Made by a program: the position numbers and the translations under genes | Part shown: positions 27,196 through 34,132 of the stretch, one piece after another | How positions within the stretch are numbered: position 1 is the stretch's first letter | Layout: the number at the start of each line of letters is the position of its first letter | Origin: an uncultured Tateyamaria sp. | Lineage (GTDB): Bacteria; Pseudomonadota; Alphaproteobacteria; Rhodobacterales; Rhodobacteraceae | NCBI RefSeq assembly: GCF_947503415.1 | Contig: NZ_CANNDS010000004.1 | Location: 62,001 to 126,000, forward strand | Reading direction: 5' to 3' | Length of the DNA stretch: 64,000 bases | Notes under the pieces: model-generated | Database searches by the model: none | What the model was told of the DNA's origin: nothing | The model's input: only the letters and a program-made list of their open reading frames with translations

Positions 27196-28363
27196 GGATG
27201 ATTTTCTTCTACTTCATGTAGACGACGATGCTGCGGATCTTCTGGAGTTCTCTGAGTTTCTCGAGTCAACAGGTAGTAGTAAATATCAGCTTATTAGCGA
27301 AGCTCGCCCAACCTTAGCGCTCGCCCGCTTGGCAGAGAAGAACAATATCAGCTTATGCATTGTCGATCTAGAGCTCGACGACCAAGATGCTTCTGATTTC
27401 AACGATACTGTTTGGGATGGTTTTGCGTTTGTTACCCTAGGCAAAATACTGAGCCCGAGTACAAATTTTATCGTATTGTCGCATCGTGTTGGGCCCTTCA
27501 CCAAAAAGCGCGCAGCCGAGGTTGGATGTTTTGGCATTCTTCAAAAAAGGAAGTTGACAGATACAGCGGCCGTTCAAGTGATAGAGCAATTGGAGTACGC
27601 TTGCCTATATAGCAAAAATTTCTTGCGATTTCAGAGTGAGGCACGCCTTAACTTTTCCAACGCGATTGCTCATACCCTTCGTCGAGAGTTGCGCAAGTGG
27701 AGAAATGATTTGAAGATGATCAAGGAGGAGAGTGGCGCACCTTTCTCCGTTGTTCAAGTCGGCACGATTGACAAAGCAATTCGCGAGAATGATTATCTTG
27801 AGGCGAAGCTGGAGCGTGTGCTTCAGTTTTATACTCGAGATCAAATCACGCCAGAAGATGTAGTGATTTCGAACTTTCTTGAAGAATTCTTAGGACGCAT
27901 CAATACGGTGCAGAATTTGCGCCCTTCGATTGACGTAGAACTCGAGATTGGCAGCTTTGACCGGCAGCTATTGTCGATTGCATTGGAGAACCTCTTGGAG
28001 AATGCAAATAAGGCAATAAGCCATCTTGGTGAGCAAGGATGGGTTGAGTTTAATGCCACTCTTGGCGTTTTCAGATCTGGCGTGGAGTATTTGAAGGTAG
28101 AAGTCTTGGACAATGGGGTTGGACTAAGTCCGGGCGAAGAGAAAATGGCCCTTAAGCCGAATTATTCGGGGGAAAACTTGGCTGATAGAGGTGTTAGTTT
28201 TGGGATTGGCTGTGCGGAAGCTGCAAAAATAGCGAGGCTTCACTGGAATCGCGATATGTCGGGTAGTCTGCGTCTTGACAGAGGTCCTGAAGGAATTGGA
28301 TGCCGCGCTACTTTTATTGTTCCCTTGAGAGCAGATAGAGAGTTGGCCCCCTTGGTATCTTGA
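27176..28363 (+). CDS. Receiver-histidine kinase hybrid
   Basis: 395 residues. The N-terminal receiver has Asp17-Asp19, phospho-acceptor Asp64 (CIVDLELDD), Ser102 (VLSHR) and Lys124 (LQKRK). A DHp-like helix follows with His166 (SNAIAHTLRRELRKW). The HATPase_c domain has Asn272 to Asn277 (ENLLENANKAI), Asp312-Gly316 (LDNGVGLS) and GVSFGIGCAEAAKIA. There are no membrane or PAS segments, so its input is probably phosphotransfer or protein contact. Start: the ATG at 27176 begins the receiver; a TTG at 27155 is possible. It is the third gene of the kinase operon. Together with the divergent receiver-decarboxylase it makes three receivers and two kinases in 5 kb. Confidence 0.82.
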   Translation: MRNALPEDDFLLLHVDDDAADLLEFSEFLESTGSSKYQLISEARPTLALARLAEKNNISLCIVDLELDDQDASDFNDTVWDGFAFVTLGKILSPSTNFIVLSHRVGPFTKKRAAEVGCFGILQKRKLTDTAAVQVIEQLEYACLYSKNFLRFQSEARLNFSNAIAHTLRRELRKWRNDLKMIKEESGAPFSVVQVGTIDKAIRENDYLEAKLERVLQFYTRDQITPEDVVISNFLEEFLGRINTVQNLRPSIDVELEIGSFDRQLLSIALENLLENANKAISHLGEQGWVEFNATLGVFRSGVEYLKVEVLDNGVGLSPGEEKMALKPNYSGENLADRGVSFGIGCAEAAKIARLHWNRDMSGSLRLDRGPEGIGCRATFIVPLRADRELAPLVS

Positions 28364-28659
28364 CCAAAGTCCGGAAAAGTCAACTCACATGGTTTTATTT
28401 GATGTAAGGGCCATCTGACATTTATCTTAGATCAAATTGCGGAAATCTCGATTAAGCGTTTGTCGTTTTTGTTTGAGTGCACTGTTTTGGGGTTGGCATG
28501 ATTGTATGATATTTGATGCGGGTCTTTCTTAACCCCTTCCGCTTGGTGCGCTAATGGAGGATCGGACCGACTCCCTAGTAACCTGAGGCAGGTAGGGGGT
28601 GCCTATGTGCGATCCATGTGCAATGCGATCCGCCAAGAGACTTACGATTTCACAGATAC
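28364..28659. other. Intergenic junction between island and ICE trb region
   Basis: 296 bases between convergent genes. Composition changes from AT-rich (to about 28500) to GC-rich. No tRNA, integrase or certain terminator was seen. The imperfect inverted words around 28573-28600 (CCCTAGTAACCT / AGGTAGGGG) could form a weak hairpin. If the ICE ends here an attR core should lie in this interval; I cannot identify one. Confidence 0.4.
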
Positions 28660-28932
28660 TTAGCCCTGATCGGAATCCAGTGGCTTCGGTGGGTCTGGCT
28701 TCTTGCGGTTGGCCCTCGATCCCGCCTTGCGCGCTGCAGCGAACCCGCGGTCCGTGGCCATGAAGCGGTCGAGCATGGGGGCGACGAGGCGGGCGGGCTC
28801 AAGATCCTGTCCGGTCTGTTGGCCGAGGACAGCCGCGTAGTCGCAAAGGTCACGGTGTACATCAGCGGGAAGTTCGACGGTCAGCTTGACCGGCTTGTCG
28901 TCATGGATCGGGCCAAGCTTCAGTTTCGTCAT
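28660..28932 (-). CDS. DUF2274 family protein
   Basis: 90 residues starting MTKLKLGPI, with KPVKLTVELPADVHRDLCDY, which resembles a ribbon-helix-helix-like strand-helix pattern, and a basic Lys/Arg-rich tail. DUF2274 genes are regularly found just after trbI in Tn4371-type and rhizobial ICEs. Its ATG overlaps the trbI stop by four bases. The role is unknown; a DNA-binding or transfer-accessory function is plausible. Confidence 0.85.
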   Translation of the reverse strand: MTKLKLGPIHDDKPVKLTVELPADVHRDLCDYAAVLGQQTGQDLEPARLVAPMLDRFMATDRGFAAARKAGSRANRKKPDPPKPLDSDQG

Positions 28933-30128
28933 CGGACTTCTCCCAAGGGCTCGAGGATCAGGTCGCGGGTGACCATGACGCGGACCGGGAAGCCCGGGCG
29001 TATGGTCAGTGTCGGCGGGACGGCGAGCTGCTGGCGGACGATCTCGTCCCCGGTCCGTCCGATCGTGTCCTGCGCGGCCTCGCGGATGGCGCGGGCGACA
29101 TCGTCTTCGGTTTCTGCGCCACTTTCCAGGCCGAGGTTCAGGATCGTGGCGAGGCCAGCAGCAAGGAAGACGCGACCCCAATGATAGTTGACCCGGTCCT
29201 GCAGGCCGGACGCGCCTGTTCCGTCAGTACCGGGCGCGCGCTCCAGCACAATGGAGCGACCATCCGGAAGGATTAGGCGGGTCCAGACCAGAAGCAGACG
29301 GCTTTGCCCGGAGGCGATGCGGCTGTCGTATTCTCCCAGAAGCCGAGCGCCTTGCGGGATCAGCAAGTACCGCCCTGAGGGGCTATCAAAGACATTCGAC
29401 GTCACCTGGGCCGAGATCTGGCCCGGTAGATCGGAGTGCAGGCCGGTGATCAGGGCGGCCGGGATCACCGTTCCGGCCTGCAGGATGTAGGGGCTGGGCG
29501 GTGCCGTGATGCGTTGTGCACTCACGGTTTCCGTGTTTCCGGGTCGGGTGAGGAACGCCTCTCGGTTTGAGACCGGATCGCTTGCCGTCGGGCTGCCCAA
29601 TGTGGAGGGGAAGAGCACGCCGGTCGCGGGGGGCGTCGATGTGGGCTGTGCTCCGCCGCGTTGCACGGTTTGCGCCTCGGCGAAAAGGGCGCTCAGCCTG
29701 GCGGCGTCGAGTTCCTGAAGGCGGCGTTGTTCCTCGGGATCGACTGTGGGGGCCAAAGGACCGGAAAGGGGCGGTGCCGGGACCGGCTGGCCGCGATCTT
29801 GCGCCCCAAGGATGGCGCGGCCCAGCTCACCGGGCAAGGGTGGGCCGAGACGCGGGACATCTGCGTAATCCCGAGGCAGTGTGGACAGCCCTTCAGCCGC
29901 CTGAATGCGTTCGGTGGAAAAGAGCTCGGTCTGGGTGCCCTCCTGCCGGTTGTTCTGCAGGGCCACGATCAGGATTGCGCCCAGACCCAGACCGCCGATT
30001 GCGGTGGCAAGGGCGATGGCCCGGCGGGACAGGCGCATGACACGGGGCGGATCGGGCCTGAGGCGGAGTTCCTGGGCGATGTCTTGCTCGGTCCGTGGTG
30101 GCTCCGGCATATCAGGGGTTTGTGTCAT
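28929..30128 (-). CDS. trbI: Conjugal transfer protein TrbI (VirB10-like)
   Basis: 399 residues. A short cytoplasmic N-terminus is followed by one membrane helix (about 38-58), a Pro-rich periplasmic stretch, and the VirB10/TrbI C-terminal barrel-like domain (ILQAGTVIPAALITGLHSDL, LLIPQGARLLGEYDS). It bridges inner and outer membrane in the type IV secretion channel. The start at 30128 overlaps the trbG stop (ATGA); the frame is open far upstream but that part is antisense-like. Penultimate gene of the trb operon. Confidence 0.93.
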   Translation of the reverse strand: MTQTPDMPEPPRTEQDIAQELRLRPDPPRVMRLSRRAIALATAIGGLGLGAILIVALQNNRQEGTQTELFSTERIQAAEGLSTLPRDYADVPRLGPPLPGELGRAILGAQDRGQPVPAPPLSGPLAPTVDPEEQRRLQELDAARLSALFAEAQTVQRGGAQPTSTPPATGVLFPSTLGSPTASDPVSNREAFLTRPGNTETVSAQRITAPPSPYILQAGTVIPAALITGLHSDLPGQISAQVTSNVFDSPSGRYLLIPQGARLLGEYDSRIASGQSRLLLVWTRLILPDGRSIVLERAPGTDGTGASGLQDRVNYHWGRVFLAAGLATILNLGLESGAETEDDVARAIREAAQDTIGRTGDEIVRQQLAVPPTLTIRPGFPVRVMVTRDLILEPLGEVR

Positions 30129-31105
30129 CGCTCCGCCTCCGGCTGGGGCGCGCGCGGCGGGCGCTGATCGCCATCCGTCCGTACGATCCGCACGACCTGC
30201 TGTTGTCTTTCGCCGAGACGCAATTCCGCGGCTCCGAAGAGCCTGTCCACGATCAGCACATTGCCGCGCACGCGGGTGTTGACGATCTGGCTGCGCCCAT
30301 CCGCGCCGATCACGAAGAGCGGGGGCATTTCGCCCTGGGCGATACCGGGTGGAAAGACGACATAGACACGCCGTCCATCGTCGAAGACCGAGACCGGCCG
30401 CCAGGGTGGGGCGTCGCCCTGCAAGCCATAGCGGTAGTGCCGTTCGGCCTCGTGCGGGATCGCCGGGCGGCGAATTGTTGGGGTGCGGGGCGTGGTTCGC
30501 ACCTCTGGATAGGCCCATGCAACGCTGGGCATCCAAGTCTCTTCGTCGGCGTGCAACTCGATGTGATAGGTGCGCCGGTTGGTGTTGACGACGAGATTGG
30601 TGGAGATGTCGGGGCGGGTGGGTTTCACGAGGATATGGACGCGCTCGGTGCGACCCGCACCGCTGGTGGTATCACCGATGATCCAGCGCGCGGTGTCGCC
30701 CGCCGCGATCGGGCCGGGGCCGGTCAGGCGTTCGCCGGGTTCGAGCGCGATATTCGTGATCTGGCCGGGTGCTGCATAGATCTGGTAGAGCGCGCCTTCG
30801 CTCCACGGAAAAACCTGCATGGCGTTGTAATAGCCCTGCTGGCGGGGTTCGACCCGGGCGGCGGCATTTGCGGCGATGATGCGCGCCTCGGGCGTATCCG
30901 CTTCCGGATCGCCGCCGCGGGAGGGCGTCCAGGCGGGGGGCGTGTGAACCGGGCGGGGCGGCCCCTCGGCCGGGGGTGGTGCCGGCGGCGGAGCGAGTGC
31001 CGGGATGTGATCATCGTAGGCGATTTCGGGCGGGCGTTGCCCCGTGCAGGCGGTCAGCGCCGTGGCCGCGATGAGAAGAACGGGGATGGGGCGAAGTCGG
31101 GTCAT
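30125..31105 (-). CDS. trbG: Conjugal transfer protein TrbG (VirB9-like)
   Basis: 326 residues with a lipoprotein-like signal (MTRLRPIPVLLIAATALTAC), a proline-rich segment after it, and the VirB9/CagX beta domain in the C-terminal half (PSVAWAYPEVR region, then HYRYGLQGDAPPWRPVSVFDD). It is an outer-membrane-associated part of the mating channel. It overlaps trbF and trbI by four bases each. Confidence 0.92.
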   Translation of the reverse strand: MTRLRPIPVLLIAATALTACTGQRPPEIAYDDHIPALAPPPAPPPAEGPPRPVHTPPAWTPSRGGDPEADTPEARIIAANAAARVEPRQQGYYNAMQVFPWSEGALYQIYAAPGQITNIALEPGERLTGPGPIAAGDTARWIIGDTTSGAGRTERVHILVKPTRPDISTNLVVNTNRRTYHIELHADEETWMPSVAWAYPEVRTTPRTPTIRRPAIPHEAERHYRYGLQGDAPPWRPVSVFDDGRRVYVVFPPGIAQGEMPPLFVIGADGRSQIVNTRVRGNVLIVDRLFGAAELRLGERQQQVVRIVRTDGDQRPPRAPQPEAER

Positions 31106-31785
31106 TGGGCATTCTCCCTCGACCAGTTGATGGCATGGACATAGACGCCGAGGGGGTTGGCCCGCAGGCGCTCCGCATCGCGCGGCGGTTGGATCACGAC
31201 GGTCAGGATGGCGGTCCAGCGATCGGTGCTGGCGAGTTGACCGTTTTCGTATCGCCGCTCGATCCAGGCGACGCGGAAGCTCGTATCCGAGGCGCGGATG
31301 ACGCTCGAGACTTCGACGGAGACCTGCGTGTCGCCGACCTGCGCGAAGGGATCGTTCACCCGGGCATGGTCATTCAGCGCGACAGCGCCGCGGTCCGTGG
31401 CGAAATCGTAGGCACGAAGCCAGTTCTGGCGCAGCACGATCGGATCGGCAGGGACCTGCCGGACATGCTCAACGAAGCGGGCGAGATGCCACGCGATCTG
31501 CGGATCGGTCGGGCGATACTCGGCCAGCGCCGGGGCGACGGCCTGTGCCGCACCAAGATTGTCGACCTCGACCACGTAGGGGACGACGCTGCTGCGTGTC
31601 GATTGCCAGGCGAGCGCCGCGCTGAGCCCGGCGGACAGGGCGAGGCATCCGAGCGCCATAAGGCGCCAGTTGCGGGCCTGGACGCGGGCCGAGCCGATGC
31701 GCTCGTCCCAGACCTGGGCGGCCTTCTGGTAGGGGGTGACAGGCTCGGGCGTGGTGCCATAGCGGACACTGGGGCGTCGGAACAT
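31102..31785 (-). CDS. trbF: Conjugal transfer protein TrbF (VirB8-like)
   Basis: 227 residues, one membrane helix at about 40-60 (LMALGCLALSAGLSAALAW) and a periplasmic VirB8-type domain (WHLARFVEHVRQVPADPIVLRQ is split by the usual helices). It is an assembly factor of the type IV channel. The start at 31785 follows from coupling to trbL through TGATG; the longer frame upstream is inside trbL. Confidence 0.9.
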   Translation of the reverse strand: MFRRPSVRYGTTPEPVTPYQKAAQVWDERIGSARVQARNWRLMALGCLALSAGLSAALAWQSTRSSVVPYVVEVDNLGAAQAVAPALAEYRPTDPQIAWHLARFVEHVRQVPADPIVLRQNWLRAYDFATDRGAVALNDHARVNDPFAQVGDTQVSVEVSSVIRASDTSFRVAWIERRYENGQLASTDRWTAILTVVIQPPRDAERLRANPLGVYVHAINWSRENAQ

Positions 31786-33071
31786 CAGGAGGACCTTTCG
31801 GAGAGGCTGACGACCGTGCCGCCGCCGCCATGGTCTCCGGAGCGGATGACATGGGCGGCGGTCGAGAGGCCGTGTTGAAGGGATTGCTGGCGCTTCATCC
31901 GGCGCGCCCAATCGGGTGGGCCGTCATTGGCCGGGGCGGGCAGGGCGCCACCCGCAATGCGCCCGCCGGTGGCGGCATAGGCTGCGCGGGCGCCGGACTG
32001 CGCGCCGTCCGAGATCGCGCGCCGGAGCGGGCTGAACGCGGCGACGGCACCGGTCTTGCCGACAGCGGCCACGCCACCGACGGACTTGCCCAACGCTGTG
32101 CTGCGGGACGCGGCACCAAGTTGGTAAGCGGTCGCGGTTCCGCTGCCAACCGCACTGGCACCACGCAAGGCCGCGCCACCGGTGCCAAGTGCCATCCGGG
32201 TCCCGGCGACACCGGCGACCGCGGCCCCGCCCACGGCGATACCGGTGCCGACAGCTGCGCCTGCGCCAAGCTGTGGCCCGCCCGAGACAATGCCATTGGC
32301 GATGCCGGGGCCGAAGATACCGAGTGCGAGAAGCGCCAGCGCGCCGAGGACCACGGACATCGCGTCGTTGATTGTGGGTTCACCCGCAAACCCGGCGGTG
32401 AACTCGCTGAAGATGGTCGACCCGATGCCGACGATCACGGCCAGGACCAGAACCTTGACGCCGGAGGAAATGACGAGGCCCAGCACGCGTTCGGCCATGA
32501 ACGCGGTCTTGTTGAAGAGGCCGAAGGGCACGAGGATGAAACCCGCCAGCGTGGCCAATTTGAATTCGATCAGGGTGACGAAGAGCTGGATCGCGAGGAT
32601 GAAGAACGAAAGCAGGACCACCAGCCAGGCGAAGAACAGGATCCCGATCTGGATGAAGTTCTCGAAGACGGCGACGAACCCGGAGAGTTCGGCGATGGAG
32701 GCAAGGATCGGCTGGCCGGCCTCGAGCCCCACCTGCGCGATGCGGCCGGGCTGAAGCAGTTCACTAGCGGAGATCGTGCCGCCGGTGGCGACCAGGCCAA
32801 GGCCCGCGAAACTGTCGAAAACGATCCGGGCCAGCGTGTTCCAGTTGCCGATGATATAGGCGAAGACCCCGACGAAGAGGGTCTTTTTCACCAGCCGGGC
32901 GATGATGTCGTCATCCGCGCCCCAGGCCCAGAACAGGGCGGCCAGCGTGATGTCGATGACGATCAGCGTGGTGGCGAGAAAGGCGACGTCGCCGCCGAGA
33001 AGGCCGAAGCCGGAATCGATGTAGGAGGCGAAAACCTCGAGAAACCGGTCGATGACACTGACGCCGCCCAT
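31785..33071 (-). CDS. trbL: Conjugal transfer protein TrbL (VirB6-like)
   Basis: 428 residues. The N-terminal 270 residues are hydrophobic with six or seven membrane helices, and the C-terminus is a Gly/Ala-rich, low-complexity tail, typical of TrbL. It is a polytopic inner-membrane part of the mating channel. The ribosome site is GGAGTGAGG before ATG 33071. It sits between the small TrbK-like gene and trbF, in the usual order. Confidence 0.92.
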   Translation of the reverse strand: MGGVSVIDRFLEVFASYIDSGFGLLGGDVAFLATTLIVIDITLAALFWAWGADDDIIARLVKKTLFVGVFAYIIGNWNTLARIVFDSFAGLGLVATGGTISASELLQPGRIAQVGLEAGQPILASIAELSGFVAVFENFIQIGILFFAWLVVLLSFFILAIQLFVTLIEFKLATLAGFILVPFGLFNKTAFMAERVLGLVISSGVKVLVLAVIVGIGSTIFSEFTAGFAGEPTINDAMSVVLGALALLALGIFGPGIANGIVSGGPQLGAGAAVGTGIAVGGAAVAGVAGTRMALGTGGAALRGASAVGSGTATAYQLGAASRSTALGKSVGGVAAVGKTGAVAAFSPLRRAISDGAQSGARAAYAATGGRIAGGALPAPANDGPPDWARRMKRQQSLQHGLSTAAHVIRSGDHGGGGTVVSLSERSS

Positions 33072-33075
33072 CGCC

Positions 33076-33345
33076 TCACTCCGTTCCGGCCGGCTCTGGC
33101 GCCAGATCGAAGAAGCGCTGCCGGGCCGCCTCCCAGGCGGCGCGGCATTCGGTGTCGGCTGCGTAGTCTTCGGGCGTCAGGTCACGGCAACGCGCGAGGA
33201 TGCCGCGCAAGGCGTCATCCCTGACCACATTCCCGGTGTCGGTGGGCAGGACCGTGCGTGTCAGTTCGACGGCGGCGGCGAGGGCGGCAAGGCCGCCGAT
33301 ACCGAAGGCGACAAGGCGCAGAGTTCGCGGGGTGTCGAGGGCCAT
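33076..33345 (-). CDS. TrbK-like small protein (alternative entry-exclusion type)
   Basis: 89 residues: an N-terminal membrane helix (LRLVAFGIGGLAALAAAVEL) and a periplasmic part with two Cys (ILARCRDLTPEDYAADTECR). Its place between trbJ and trbL and this Cys pattern fit the TrbK-alt family named for rhizobial and alphaproteobacterial ICEs. Entry exclusion is inferred from position and size. GGGGAG precedes the ATG at 33345. Confidence 0.78.
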   Translation of the reverse strand: MALDTPRTLRLVAFGIGGLAALAAAVELTRTVLPTDTGNVVRDDALRGILARCRDLTPEDYAADTECRAAWEAARQRFFDLAPEPAGTE

Positions 33346-33349
33346 ACGC

Positions 33350-34132
33350 TTACTCCCCGAACAGCCGTACTGTGCCGGGGGAGTAGCCGCCGCCGTAATC
33401 GAGGAACCGCGCGAGGTTCTCGCGGCCCTGCGCCTCGGCGGAGGCGATGCGGGCGGCTTCCAGCGCTTCGGCACGGTTCTGCGCGGCGATGGCTGCCGTC
33501 AGATCGGCGATCTGTGTCGATTGCAATGCGAGCAGTTGGTTGCCAGCCTGCGCGACCTGCAGGGCCCCAACGGCTCCTTGGCTTTCGCGGATGAGCGCTT
33601 CCATGTGAGTTCGCGCGCCGTCGATATTGCCCACGACCCCGGCCTGCACGCGCAACGCGTCTTCGAAGCCCGCGACGGAGGTCTCCCACCGCTCGCGCGC
33701 GCCTGCTATCATCGCGTCGAAATCGCCCTGCGCTGCGGCAGCACCGTAGTCCTGCGTGAAGGCCTGTTCGATAGTGGCCACGTCGAAGGCGAGGCTCTGG
33801 GCATCGGCCAAGAGGCGCTGCGTCTCGCCGATGGCGTCCTGCAGCTGCGCCAGTGACGAATGCGGCAGGTTCGCGAGGTTCAGCGCATCGTTCATCAGCA
33901 TTTGCGCCTGGTTCTGGATCTGCGCGATCTGGTTGTTGATCTGCTCCAGCGCGCGGGCAGCCGAGAGGATGTTTTCGGCGTGGTTCCGCGGATCGTAGAC
34001 GATCCGGCCACCACCGCCGAAGAAGAAGGCCTGGGCCGGTGTCGATAGAACCGGTGTTAGGACGAGGGCGCTGGCCATCAATGCGGCGGCGAGTTTGCGG
34101 GGCCGGGCAGGGCGCTCAGGATTGCGGGTCAT
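33350..34132 (-). CDS. trbJ: Conjugal transfer protein TrbJ (VirB5-like)
   Basis: 260 residues with a signal peptide (hydrophobic core LAAALMASALVLTPVL, cleavage after PAQA) and a long alpha-helical mature part (NNQIAQIQNQAQMLMNDALN). It is a VirB5-like pilus-tip or surface component. The start at 34132 overlaps the end of trbE by 17 bases. Confidence 0.9.
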   Translation of the reverse strand: MTRNPERPARPRKLAAALMASALVLTPVLSTPAQAFFFGGGGRIVYDPRNHAENILSAARALEQINNQIAQIQNQAQMLMNDALNLANLPHSSLAQLQDAIGETQRLLADAQSLAFDVATIEQAFTQDYGAAAAQGDFDAMIAGARERWETSVAGFEDALRVQAGVVGNIDGARTHMEALIRESQGAVGALQVAQAGNQLLALQSTQIADLTAAIAAQNRAEALEAARIASAEAQGRENLARFLDYGGGYSPGTVRLFGE

